Made by a program: the position numbers and the translations under genes. A stretch of 64,000 nt of DNA from Triops longicaudatus (lineage: Eukaryota; Arthropoda; Branchiopoda; Notostraca; Triopsidae). The notes under the pieces were generated by a model. It saw only the letters and a list, made by a program, of their open reading frames with translations. It was not told where the DNA came from and searched no databases. This document shows, one piece after another, positions 1 through 12,681 of this stretch; position 1 is the stretch's first letter, and each line of letters opens with the position of its first letter. Location: assembly GCA_022885665.1 (NCBI GenBank), contig JAGQDJ010000070.1, positions 289,894 through 353,893 of the forward strand, read 5' to 3'.

Positions 1-917
1 AGAGAAATGCAACTTAGTAATTCGTTTATGTAAAAGAGTGCCAAGGCTTGTAACAAATCAATGAGTTTTAGCAATTGGCTAGGAAAATATGGACAGCGTG
101 AGACATCTTTAACTTCCTTTTTTTTTTTGTACAAGCACAACTTGGCTGGAAACTCAAAAAGGATTGTTTCTCCCCATTGTCATTTCCCCCCCAGAAGATT
201 GGCTGAAAAGCGGTTCACTCCTACTGCTTAGGTTTCCTGCTTGTGGCCCAGCACTCCCAGCTCAACTCAAAACCTTTTTTCTCTAAGAGGCAGTGAAAAT
301 TTTGAAAATACTTGTTCGCAGGACTTGCACAATAGTTCATGGCAAGAAATATTTCATGGCAATATTGCAATACTTTGGCGTGCATGGTCCCGTGGTTTAT
401 ATGTGTGAGTGATTCCAACAAAAATATTATCTTCGTGTTTCTTGGCATCCTGTCCCATTCACCCTGATTTAGAGTTTCGCGAGGAAGTTTATCACTTACG
501 GAAGTCTGTTTTTTTGCGGCAATATTCGGTGTGCTACGTTCGAGTGCGAAAATAAGTGACAACCCTCACGCCCCTCACACATCGCTCTCTCCCCTCGTTT
601 CGAAAGTATTGTGTGTGTGCGTGGCCGGGCATCGAAAGAAACAGAATCATTTTGAGTATATGGTGTGCGTCTTTTACAAGTACAATCGTTACTTTGAACA
701 GTAGGAATCCGTATACAGAAGTAACAATATAAGAAAAGTACTTAGTGTAGTTGTACAACAAAAGTATTAGCTAGAGTGGTTGTCCATGATTTATAGTGTC
801 TCACCAAAATTTGCAAGCGAGCGTTGGACAAGAATAAAGAAAAACTCCAAACACCTGTATAAAATAATGATGACCCCACTCATTATCGGTGTGGGTCATA
901 TTTGTTGTATACATATA

Positions 918-1008
918 AAAATTACCAAAAAAGAAATGGCCTATTTTGTTCATTCCAAGCCCACGAAAAGGAGAAAACGGACTGAAAAGTTGCAGGAATA
1001 ATTTGTGA
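918..1008 (+). repeat. Interspersed repeat, copy 1
   Basis: About 90 bp nearly identical to 2830-2917, including GAAATGGCC, TTTTGTTCATTCCAA, CCACGAAAAGGAGAAAA and GAATAATTTGT in the same order and strand, with a few substitutions and single-base indels. Belongs to an unnamed repeat family. Confidence 0.8.
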
Positions 1009-1055
1009 TATATTATTGATTTGAATATATTTATAGCTATATTACTACTTTAGTT

Positions 1056-1057
<2 letters not shown>

Positions 1058-1123
<66 letters not shown>

Positions 1124-1267
1124 NNNNNNNNNNNNNNNNNNNNNNNNNNNNNNNNNNNNNNNNNNNNNNNNNNNNNNNNNNNNNNNNNNNNNNNNNNNNN
1201 NNNNNNNNNNNNNNNNNNNNNNNNNNNNNNNNNNNNNNNNNNNNNNNNNTATATATATATATATATA
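1058..1267. repeat. (AT)n microsatellite containing an assembly gap
   Basis: An (AT)n run reaches 1123, a block of 126 N covers 1124-1249, and AT repeats resume to about 1267. The gap is most likely more of the same repeat; its true length is unknown. Confidence 0.95.
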
Positions 1268-2224
1268 GTATAATATGTGTTCTTATTTTTATTCACTTGT
1301 TTACTATTGTATCGTTTTAAGTTTTCATGGTTGGGTAAAAGTAGAATTCAGGATGATTGCTCCTGTGCTATTTACGTTTCCTAATAATGGCTCGTTTCAG
1401 GCTATTTTGGTAACATTTTGGAAGATTTGAGATTGGCTTTGTTGGAGACCTTAGTGCAGTTAAGAGAGCTTTTGCAGAATTCGGCGACGGTGGCAGAGTT
1501 TCGAGTAGCCAGCGTAGGAAAACCTGCTCGGTACGTGTCGGCAGTTGGCGAGTTGAAAAGCTGTTAAATGTTCGTAATTTGTACGAATTTGTACAATGTT
1601 CGTAAACATTTTTTTGCATAAAATAAACTTTTATTGCACGAAACTACAGCATTTATTAATCTTACATACGTTAAAAACGAAACTCAGACGTTCACCGGCA
1701 AAAAGAATGCATAACGCAAAAGATTCATATAAAACGAAGTCATAAGATTTTGCATCCGTAATCCAGTCCGGTATATGGGTGTCCATTTCAACCTAAACGG
1801 TATTCAAGTATGGGCAAAGACGTCCATTATCGTCACGTATTCCAATTAACCGAATGTTTGGAATATGCAAATTAAACTATGGAAATTATTCCCCCCACCC
1901 CACCCCGAGCGAGGATTCCGAATCTGTAAGAATTTTTTCGCTAGACCTTCAAATAAGCGAGAAAACTGAGCTTGAATATGTAATCATGCCCTGAGGGCGT
2001 CTCAGGAGCCAAAAATTTTAAAATCCCATAAGGAATAACATGGGAAAAAGTGCGATGCACGATGCCAGCAGCATCATGCTTTTCGAGGTCTCGTTCACCC
2101 TTTCCTATCCTTTTTCCTGCTTCTCCCATGGTACTCTTGGCAATTCCATTTTATTGGGATACACCAGATACCATAGGAAGCAGGCCAGGGCATGGTCATT
2201 TTTTTTTTCCCTCTGAAAAACCAA

Positions 2225-2298
2225 ACCTCAACTCTGGGGACTCGAACCCACGACCTCACGATCACAAGCCAGTGCCTTTGACCGCTCGGCCATAACCC
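2225..2298 (-). mobile_element. tRNA-derived SINE-like head
   Basis: On the minus strand GGGTTATGGCCGAGCGGTC (2298-2280) contains a polymerase III A-box, and GGTTCGAGTCC (2248-2238) is a perfect B-box, 55 bp apart. It resembles a Ser/Leu-type tRNA 5' half but the anticodon stem does not pair and there is no acceptor-stem partner, so it is a tRNA-derived element, not a tRNA gene. The body probably runs on towards about 1940; its end is unclear. Confidence 0.7.
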
Positions 2299-2829
2299 TT
2301 GTGTTTCGTACTGCTTGTTTGAAATATAAATGTTATTGGTCGTATGTTAACTATGCAACTTCTTAGATGCCAACAAGTGCTGTTTTCTTTTATTATGATT
2401 ATTATTAGACTTTTTACTAACAGGAAGTTTGTTCAAAATGAAACACTATACCTTATGGCCATTGGTACAGGTTTCATTTAACTGTATACAAGTATAGGAA
2501 AGTAACCATTATTATTTATTTTGATAACGTGTACGATGAAAATCACTTTCCCCAAATTTTATTTTTTTGCTGTTTTTCTCCCGATTCATACTTTAGAGAC
2601 TGTCTTCATTCGTACATTTCACTAGCTTGGCGACATATGAATTTGTACTTATCTTATGAACTTTCCAATCAGTGTTTATGCGAAGTCACGGAAATAAAAC
2701 CGAATTACAAGAAAATAACAAAAACACGAAAACTAGTTTAGCCTTTAGACCACGAGCCACTCGTCCGAAAAAAAAAACAAAAAAAAAAAAACAGAATTAA
2801 AATTTAAAGCTAATTTTCAGATATTACCA

Positions 2830-2917
2830 AAATTACCCAAAATGAAATGGCCTTTTTTGTTCATTCCAAAGCCACGAAAAGGAGAAAAGGACTGAAAAAT
2901 TGCATGAATAATTTGTA
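2830..2917 (+). repeat. Interspersed repeat, copy 2
   Basis: Second copy of the repeat at 918-1008, same orientation, about 1.9 kb downstream. Confidence 0.8.
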
Positions 2918-3923
2918 CACAAACTACTGTACACAAAACTTTACAACGTAGGGTTTTCATTCTCGTGTCACTCCTTATGGGATTTCGGAATACTGCACCA
3001 GGGCATAATCAATATTCTTGCTAGATCCGAAGACGAACTACTTGCGCACGTTAAGTTGCACATTGGAGGGACACCTGCGACCTGTGGCATTTACCGAAAA
3101 CTCGTGTAAGTTGAGGCAATAAATGCCTTATTTGCAACGAAGTGTACGCTTATGAGCTGACAGAAGTTGTATTGCTGCATAATTTATTCGTAGAATTGTC
3201 CCGCTGAACGCGATAACTAGCAGACTCACTTACGTTAACTTTTGATAAGATTTTGTAATGACAGCACTACCATAAAGTACACAACAATTCAATAAGAAAT
3301 AGGCCATGAGTTTGTTAGTTTTCTATCCTCTCCAAAATAGCCAGTTTATTAAAAGTTACAGCAGCATGTGCCAAAAATACCATACACGATCTATTCTCTT
3401 TTTTTTCTTTAGGAAGCCAACAAAAAGAGGAAAAATAAAAACAGACAAGCTGCAAAAAAGCCGCATGGATTAGAAAAATCCACCACACACCATAATTCTT
3501 TCCCAATATTCTCTTGTTTTTCTTAAAAAAGCTAGAGCTCTATAATGACCCCAAATGACCTCAAATCACAGCCAATGGGGCACCGGGTTCGCGATTTACC
3601 GTATTACGGTAGGTTCAACTTCCAAATTTCTCATTCACTATTACAAGTTACCAAAAATTATGCAAGAAAGACTTCCACTCACTCCTGCTGTTTCCTAATA
3701 TATATTTATATATCACAATTATAATAATGCCTTGCATGGTTTTAGAAACAGCATATAAGGCCTAATCTTTCCCTTTTTTCTTTTGTTTCCCTTACAAGAT
3801 AAAAATTCACTCTAGGGGGACACTTACATAACACGGAGTAGCGTTGTTCGTACAAAGCTTTTTCGTTCAGACGGTCGGCGAGATAAAAAAAAGACGATCT
3901 TCCGGTAGCAGTATCCACTCCCT

Positions 3924-6900
3924 TCAATTCAAGTATTTCCTACACTTAGTAGCCCCGCACGAACACGGAATCTTGTCTTCTTCAATGGGAAACTTGTAAT
4001 CGTACGTAAGCTCTTCTCCGCGCAGGATTCGGCGTAAGGCAAAAATTAAAATATGCTTCTTCCCAAAGATGTCCACAATCCGCGAATAGCAATTCGGCTA
4101 CAAAAACACACAAATTCATGCACAAAAGTTTAGAGCAACGCCTTATAATCGAGAAAAATAAAAATATCGCCATATATTTGCAGGATAAGACTAAATTAGA
4201 ATTAAGAAAAATATACAGGAGTGAAAGAAAAAAAAAGCTTAATAAACGCTTGAAAAATCATTCAAAAAGGACTCGAAATACTACCTCGCAAGAATGGTTA
4301 ATAAACCGCGCTGCGTTGCCATGGACCGTCGCATCGACCACAGTTTGTTCATCAATGCGGAACATGTAGCAGCCAATACCTTTGGCTTGGTACACTTTCT
4401 CCCGCTTATCCGTCAATGACGACCTCACAAGCTGTCCCGCGTACTCAATGACCATTTCTCCGGCTTCAATGTCTCGCTTGGAGAACAAGCCCCGCCCGTG
4501 GATCGGCGACCGGTAAACCCCGACCTTTTTCTTTCCTGTTTCTTTCAGCTGTCGGTACCGCATCGCCAAGGGCAAATCTACGGTCATAAACCGTTTGTTG
4601 GTCGTTTCCACCGCTCCTTCCACGTGCGCTGACGGTATCGGCTGCGGGACGAGCCGGTGCTTGGACGCCAGCCAGCCAAACATGTCTTGCGGACTGCGGG
4701 AGACGAACGGCACTGCGCGGGCGCAACCCTGCACCGAGCCGGTACTCGGCTCCTCCCACTCTGGTGCGTGGTGTCGAAACTTGAAGTTAACGCATTTGGA
4801 AGCGCCCGGGAGTTGTTCTAGCAAATACTGGAGTGTGTTGTGCGTTAGGCCCAGCAAAGACCACGCCTTATCGCTCGGTAAAACGGTCGTTGATAACGGT
4901 GACAATTTATGATCCGAGCGCGCTTTCTGCACAGCCAGTACCAGCTCTTGCCACAAGTCGACCAAACTTGGCGAGCTTAAGCTAAATCCGTCGTCTGACG
5001 TCAGCTCGTACACAATATGCGGCCCCAAAGGACTCGTTTTCGGTTTCCGCGCGTCAGGTATGGACAACCGCGTTTTCAGGCTAAACGAGACAGGGTTAGC
5101 GGAAGGCTGCGGTTCTGGTACCAAAGAAACAGTCGGCGAGCTCAGACTTGGCTCCGAACTGTCCGGTTCCCGTACCGGCAATGCCGGTTCTTCTTCCATG
5201 ATTTCGTCCATAGGCTCCAATGGCGGCGTCAATACCCTCGGGATGGCGATCCGCCCCTTTTTGCCTTGCGCAGCCATGGCTTTCCGGTAACTGTAGGTCG
5301 GCAGGGGCGTGGTACTCGAGGTGACGTTGTTTTCTTGCTCCGGAGGGGGCGGTTCTACGCACAAAGGTTCCAGCAACCTGGCTTCAAGCTCCATCGGACT
5401 ATCCAGCTCGAATTGCGCTTTCTCTGATTGACTTTCGCTCGCCACGCCCGCTTTGCTTCCATGTTCCTCCTCCTTGGCTACCACCATCTTCTCTAACGCT
5501 TGTAGACTGTCGGTGTTGCTTAAAACCGTCACTGGCGTTGCTGGGCCAGACGGCAGGGGCTGGGGGGCTTCAACCACGCTCACTTCGCAGCCTTGCGACT
5601 TTTGAAGGCCAACGCTGGCAGAATCAGGCGATACTTGAGGTACTTTGAAGTGTCTTTTGGTAGCTTCGTCCGATAGGGTTGCTACCGGCACCGGGAGTAT
5701 GGACAGAGGAGTGGGTGTCGTCGGCGGTGCTGGCGCAGGAGCGACTTGATCTAACGCTGTGTTAGAGACCGGATTAGGTAACTGGGGTGGAAGGGGCGTG
5801 GTTGTAGTAGATGGGAGGGGCGTAGAGGGCGTTAGGTACAATTGGGGTTGGGGTAGCGGGTTAACTGGGATGACTAAGGGCTGCGAGTAGGGCTGCATGT
5901 TGACGTTCAGGTTAGAGGCGGGGTTTAGCATCAAAGAGGGCGCAGGAGGCGGGGTTTGCGTCAAAACAAACGTAACTTGCCCGTCAGGTCCTTGGGCGGG
6001 CGTGAGCGTAAAAGTCGCCGTGGCTGCAGTGGACTGTTGAGGGGGCGGGGCAGGGGGGGAATCATACGGCAAAGTATTGGCCGACAAATAGAGAAAGTTG
6101 TTATTTAAAGCTGGCGGAAAATTCAAAACGCTGGTGGTGAAAGTCGGTACCAGCATATCGGAAGGTAACGCTCCCAAATACTGGAGCACGGGCTGGGGCG
6201 CTGGCGTTGAGGTACCGTTGCTCATGCTTTGCGGCTGGTAATGGCTATTATTACCTTGGCCGGACACAGGTGGCGTCGGTGGCGGGAGAACTAGCATTGG
6301 TGGCGCCACTGTCGGCGCGCCGGACATGACCAAGCCCGATTGCGGGAAATACATAGGGTTGTACATGGGTAAGACCGGATTCATGATCGGCCGGGTGATG
6401 ACTGCCGACGTCTGCGGCACCGCAGACGTAAACGCGTAAGACGGTGCCACCTGGCGCTTGGCGGGCTTCTTCCGTGGCGGTTTAACTTTCATAAGCTTCG
6501 CATACTTGGACTGTGCGGCCGTGGAAGACAGTTCGGGCGGGGCTGGCGCAATGGGGATGGGCGTGGACTTGGCTGGGACCACAGCCGGCTGAACTAGCGG
6601 TATGGCCAGCCTGGTGGGCGGGGCGAAGCTAGAAGGCTGATGAGGCGTGTAAAGCACGGTAGAGGGCGCAGTACTGCTCGAATTATTCGCCTCGCCTTCT
6701 TCTTCTGTGTCGCTGCCGCTGGGCTCGAAACAGCACGTTTGCTCGTGTTTGGCGAAACTCGCCGCCGTGCGGTAGCACCGTTTGCATTTGGCGCACTTCA
6801 CCGGTTCGGATTCACTGCCTGCCACCAGACAGCCTGGTATACTCCTTTGGGTGTCCATCCCCACGAATTCCACGTCGGAATCCGAGTCCATGGCGCCGTC

Positions 6901-9900
6901 TAGCTGCAAAATAGGTTTCAGCTTGTCGACGTCCGTTTCGGAGGTGGAGTCCGCTTCCAACCACAAAGGTAGCGGCACGCCGGTCGTAACTTTGACCGAC
7001 ACTACCTGCCTGGCTCCTCCACCTTGTGGCTGCGATCTTTTCAGCGGTGATCTAACTCTCAGCGTGACGTTCGAATTCTGGTCAAGCTTCTTCTCTTTCG
7101 CCTTACTTCCCGCTGCGCCACTGCTGGCCTCGGTACTAGCCGCTGATTTAGCGTCCATATCACCTGGTTTGACTACCGGCTCTTCGTCCTCTGGCGGTAA
7201 GGAGTTCAACAGCGCCATGGCGTGACTCGGATCGGCCAGTAACTGCTCTATCGCCAGCTGGCTGTAATCGTCTTCTTTGTGCTGCTGGTACCGTGAGGCG
7301 GAGTCGACCAACTCTTGCTCGAAATCCATGTCTTGCAAGACCATGTGGATCAGTTCCTTATCTTCCTGGCTTTCCATGCCCGGAATATTGAGTCCCGACT
7401 CGCTCATGATGGCATCGGCTTCCATATCGCCCAGCGTCGTCGAATCGATATCCAGATCTTGCGTGTGATCGATAGTCGTCTCCAAAGCACCGCTGTACGC
7501 CACGGTCCCTGCGCCCGTCACGCACTTCGTGACGATATGGTACGACGTGACAGTGCCGGGCCGCGTTACAGACCAGTACTGGCGCGTGCACCGGAACTGC
7601 ACCGGTACCAGCACTAATTCGTGGTCCGATACCGCGCTTAAAGCGCCCAAATGCTTGATTCGAAGGCTTCCAACAGCTGCTTGAATCTCGTGCAACGGAG
7701 CGATGGGAATACGGTCACTACGATCGACGTAAATGGGCCGTTCGACCGCTAACGAGCTTAAGGGCGGGTCCGCAAGTGGCTGGAGAGGGGCGTGGTCGGG
7801 ACAGTACATCTTCCTTGAGGAGGTGAAAGTGCAGTTGGTTTCGACGGCGCAGGCGAAGTGGTAAACAGAAGCGCAAGGTTTTAAGGAGCAGGCGACACTA
7901 GCGCCTTTTTCCTTACAACACTTGCATGGTGTGTGTTTAGCGTACAGTAGCGCAGCGGGTAAGTCTTGGACGGCCCCGCCCTCTTCTTCTAGCACGTGTT
8001 GTGACCAGACGCAGCAGTTGACGTGGATCCATTGATCGCTGCCGATGTAAAGAAGCCGACCTTCTAACGATGGTGACTGGTCGCCCATCCGTGGGCACAA
8101 CACGCAAGCTCGGGTGTCTTCTTCGGCATTACTGCGCCCTGATAACTTCAGTCGCTCCAGAACTATCACAAAAAAAAATCATTTCAATAATCTTGTGGGA
8201 TTTTTAGTCAATTTAAAGTGAGCAAACAACGAAAAATAAATAATTTAAAATACATTAATTTAAAATACATTAAAAACCATTAATTAGAAAAATAAATAGA
8301 AATACGTAATTTAACAAAAGAAACCAGTACTGAGCAAAAGTAAAGGACTATAGCAAATAAAAGTAAAAACTAAACTCATCGTCATTAATTTTATTAACGT
8401 TTCTACGTTCAGACATTACGTTCTTTTTTATTATTTTACTTATTTTTCGTTTTCAAAAGAAAAAAAAATCATATGCTTAACTACAAGCAGTCGGTTACCT
8501 GGCGTGTCCGATGCTTCGAAAAACGGGAACACGGATCGAAACGTTCTTTCCAGGTCATCATTGGAGTCTCCGTGCCGTGCACTTTCTAGTAATCGATACA
8601 AAGCGCCTAACGATGTCACATGATCGAATTCCAGCTCGGGCACGTGAAAACTGGGCAACAAATCATGCAACAAATGGAAAAATTCTCTGAGAAGATCGCG
8701 CCACAACGTGGCCCAATTACCGTCAGGGAAGCACTGACTATTTTACGAGTAGAAAATACGAATTAATTCAAGAAAAAAATAGATATTTTTAAGTGCATAT
8801 ATTATACCTGCACAAGAAAGACTTTTCAACGTAATTAAAAACTCGGAGTTGCTCTGAGGTGATTCCTGCGCACGTTTCGTGGACCCACGAAGTGCAGGAC
8901 GAGCACTGCAACGACAATGACGTGACTGGCAAGTTACAGCTACGGCACGCCCCCGACGGTTGGCACCTCCCACACACTGACGGCAACATATTCTTTTCCT
9001 CCAGGCAATAGGGATGGAAAGTCTCGCAGCACGAGGAACACATTACCATCTATCAAAACATCAAAGTTTATTTAAATCCAGTAACTCAAAGATAAACAAT
9101 ATTTTCAATTAGAGACCGAAGACACGAAAAAAGTCCCACAACTCAGAACAATTTAAGGAAAATAAAAAAACTACGCTCCTTAAGGTTGAGTTACAAAGTT
9201 CTTATCTATTCCTGCGAATATATGTTCTTTTACATTAAATGTTAGAAAAATTTCTGGATTTTTTTTTACGTTTTTACCTCGTCTTTGCCTGCAGAACCAC
9301 ACAAATAGCACAAATGCTCAGGCATGTACGATGTCCGGCTCAAACTCGTGACAATACACAAGCCTTGCTCCCATAATTTGTTCCTATCGGGTTTTCCGTG
9401 CTGCGTTTCCTCCGTAGCGCTTTCTTCCTCTCCAGATTCCTCTGCTCTCCGTTCTCTTCTCTCCTGTTCTTCTTTCCTAACGTCGTGGTCGACGGATACC
9501 GGCGTAATGCAGTTGCTTTCACCACTGGTACAGCTCCTGGTCCCTTGTTCGGAACCAATAACCGGGCTCTGACTCCTCAACCGTTCTATGACTTGGACTT
9601 TATCCGCCAACATGACTTCTTCACAGGTTTTTACCCTAACGAAGGCCAGCAACACATTATTATGCATGTCTGGTACTCAAATTTATAAATATGATAAATA
9701 AGTACGCGAACAAAACACAATTGGCAAAATAAATGTGAAATTAAATAAATAAACTTAAAAATAAATCCGTACGGTCGTTTTTCACATCCACGACAACTGT
9801 CGTCACAAGACTTGTCGCCGAGCGGCGTCTCAGGCACATCTTTGGCGGGGAAAGTGGCTTTCGGAGGTCCCAACACGGTCGACGCACTTCGACACACGTG

Positions 9901-12681
9901 TTTGATCCTCGGTCCACGCGGACAACTCGAACTTCTTGAGGGATTCACCACCACAGCAGCAGGTTCACCTATATAGACAAAACAGACATAAATATCAATA
10001 TTCATTTCAAAATCAACTATTTAATACTAAATATCGCAATTTAAGGTATCGTAATTCAAGGTATAGAAAGCAAAAGTTCGCAAAGAGAACGCATACTTAC
10101 TCGGAGGTTGTTTTTCTTTTGAAGGATTTTCCTGGACTTCAGGAGATGATCTAAGAAAGCAATTATCTTTATATCTTTTCGCACATTTGACATTGTCTAT
10201 TTGTTTTTGTTATATGTTTCGTACTTGACTGAAGGAGCAGGAGTGTCGTCCTTGCCACGTTTCACTCGCGTTTTCCGTTTCTGGGCTTGGCTGACAAGTT
10301 TGGCGTCTTCTAGAACGACTATGGCGGTGCTAAGTTTAGGATCTTTGAGAGTTAACGAGTTGGTGCGACTCAGTTTGATGATTTCGCCCTTGTGGGGCGC
10401 ATCGGAGGTGAAATGGGACCGGTGGGCGGCATCAGGTACGCAGGAATGCATAGCTCTGGGCAGGAGCAAGCGCAACGCATCGTGATCTTCGTCCTTCATG
10501 CGAAACCCGAGCAACGCCATCTTCAGCCAACACGCTTTACACTTGAACTTGGCCGGAAGATTGTCAGGCGTCTCCACTAATTCCGTAAATGGCTCTTTAC
10601 CCGTCCACCGAACTCCCGGTACTAATACACAATCTCCTGCGATAGAAATAAACATTTCTGTTAATCATCTTCGACAATATTTAATGTGCGACAATATTTT
10701 TCCAAGCTATAAAGTAACAAAATTAGACTCATTAGTTCTTCAAGTTTGTGAATTTTTTTTTGGTAATCAATCGTGAGTTATACCTGAATTTTTACTGCAG
10801 GTGACTGGTATTCTGTTTCGCAAAGTTCGGGAAATAAATTTCCTACACGGTTCGCACGCAAACGTCCCAAACTTCTTGGCTTGCAAAACAAAAGAGTATT
10901 TTCGCACAACGCCGCAAATGCCACACACCACTGTGCCCGGATTGCCTTTGCTTCCTTCCTCCGCATTACCGAAAACGGCAGTCGAAGACGAATTAGTGTC
11001 TCCATAAACGAACGCGCAGCCAGCTACGACAAGTTAAAAAACAAACATAAAAAATCAGTAAATAATCAAGATATCAATACTAGTAAATTGCGGTTGTTGC
11101 TTCACTGTGAACGTCACACTAAAAATTAACGAAGAGACATTTGATTCTTTTATAAAAATAAAAATGAATAATAATAAATATAAAAAATATAAATAAATAT
11201 ATTAGTATTATTTTTCAAGTATTCTTCATTTAGATCAGTTAGATATAAACATAAGGTAGCGGAATTTCAAGAATCCGCAGAATTTCAGCTCGAATAAGAG
11301 GCAATTTCGTACCAGGATGTGAAATTGCGATCGTCATGTTGTCTTCCGCTTCTTTCGCAGGAAAGGGGGACGGCAAAGACGGCGAAGCGGATGAAGAAAA
11401 AGTGTTGGAGGCAGTTGAGGCTGCTGCCGTGGAAGTGCCGCCCCCTACAGGCTGGGCTTGCTCTTGGATTTGTTGACTAAAGCGCTGCAATCTCGCGGGC
11501 GCGCGGAGCTGTTTGAGCAGCTTTTGGTTTAACTGCAAACGCGGTTTCCTCAAAATCGAGTCTGCACAAACGTTGCTCTTCGACTCCTCGCCACTCTCTT
11601 CCTTCAGGGGGCCGGGCTTAACCACACCTCCTGGTACCGGACTCGTCACCTCCGACGGTGCTGCCAGATGACTGGCGTCGGCTGAAGTGGGCAAACGTCC
11701 CGCCCAATGCGCCTTTAACAGTTTTTCCATTTTCAAGCGAATTTTTTCTTTGTCACGCTTCTTGTTGCCGGTAATACTCGCCGTGTACCGGGCGACAATG
11801 CGTTTCATCTTGCCGTCACCGGAGCCACTTAACAGTTTCAGAGCATTTTCTTGACTAACACATGTCGGAGACATGGCCAAAGTGTCCGACGTTTCTAATG
11901 TATTGGCTTCTTTCGAGAGGCTTTCAGCTGCCATCAGGCACTCACTGCAATTAAAATTCATTATTAGTTAACTTATTTTTTAATTTCTAACGACTAAGTA
12001 AACAAATAAGCAAACAAAAAATTACGTAAAAATCAGAACTGAAGACTAGATTTTTCATTTATTTTCGTCACGTTACTTGTGAGGGGATAAGGCAACTGAA
12101 GTTGGTGTATCGGGCATCACTGTCAAATCTGTAAGAAACCGTTCATTCACTTGCTGATCAGGTTCGGTGGACTGAATCGTTTCTGAGAATGAGAGTATTT
12201 CACAACGACTATTGCGATGAGGCGAACGGATTCGATCTGCTTTTTCTTCTTCTTCAGGAGTGTCATTTCGTCGTGGCTCGTTAAACGCGACCTTTGGCGG
12301 GAAGCCTTCGAAGCCATTATCTTCCTGCAAGAAAAGCAACACTTTTTCTAAAACAATTTCCTAATATTTAATGAAAACAGGACATGTCACGCGAGAGTAT
12401 TTAACTCGAAGCGCCAAACAAGTGGGCGTAAGGGGTTCACGATGGATGAAAAAGGGAAAGTGGTCTTCTTATTTTTTTTTCTTAGACTTTTTTTTTTTTT
12501 TTTTTTTGCTTACTTCATCACTGGAGCCAAAAACACTCGTATACGCTTTCCAGCCTCGCGTTATGGCTCTGGCTGTGAGCATTGCGGCGTCTTGTTGCAC
12601 GTCGACATATTTTGTGGCAATTCGATGCCTGTTAGTAGCTAAATGCCGGTGTAGTTTTCCAGGAAATTTGGCTTTGGCCAT
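3924..12681 (-). CDS. KMT2: MLL/trithorax-type histone H3K4 methyltransferase (12 coding exons)
   Basis: Nuclear chromatin methyltransferase of the MLL1/MLL2(KMT2A/B)-Trithorax class, about 2287 aa. Exons 5' to 3': 12681-12514, 12324-12077, 11944-11313, 11023-10784, 10636-10225, 10150-10101, 9968-about 9786, about 9675-9278, 9049-8808, 8737-8499, 8162-4285, 4097-3924. Phases agree at every junction except that the 9786 donor and 9675/9669 acceptor are a best fit. Domains seen: N-terminal menin/LEDGF-contact-like motifs; nuclear-receptor-like Cys pairs (C383/C386, C406/C409, C462/C465); RGPRIKHVCR motif; PHD fingers from about 767 (CYLCG) and in the next exon; extended PHD from C957; FYRN near 1107-1155; taspase site QLDG with Q1357; FYRC about 1985-2068; Win motif GCARAV about 2083; SET from about 2148 with NHSCEPNCYS split across the last intron; post-SET CSCGATKC. 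A complete CXXC finger was not found. The start was chosen because it begins a conserved N-terminal module. It sits head-to-head with folliculin. Confidence 0.95.
4711..4728 (-). other. WDR5-interaction (Win) motif in the MLL homologue
   Basis: The codons read GCARAV, directly between FYRC and the SET domain. MLL/SET1 enzymes carry a G-[CS]-A-R-[AS]-E motif here whose Arg inserts into WDR5. The Arg and preceding Ala are kept; the usual Glu is Val. Confidence 0.75.
6895..6906 (-). other. Taspase-1 cleavage site (QLD|G) in the MLL homologue
   Basis: The codons read Gln-Leu-Asp-Gly followed by Ala-Met and an acidic stretch (DSDSD). This matches the taspase-1 consensus Q-[FILV]-D|G and lies between FYRN and FYRC, as in vertebrate MLL, where cleaved halves re-associate through those domains. 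Only one such site was seen; human MLL1 has two. Confidence 0.85.

Larger units (their letters stand above)
1..3923. other. Gene-free left flank
   Basis: 3.9 kb downstream of the MLL homologue without a gene I can support. It holds the repeats and SINE-like head listed separately. Remaining ORFs are short and show no family resemblance. Part near 3600-3923 is presumably the MLL 3' UTR. Confidence 0.5.

Noticed and set aside
1411..1530. Open segment with FVGDLSAVKRAFAEFG, reminiscent of an RRM start
   Set aside because: Spacing inside the motif is wrong for an RRM, upstream stop is close, and the rest of the domain is missing on either side.
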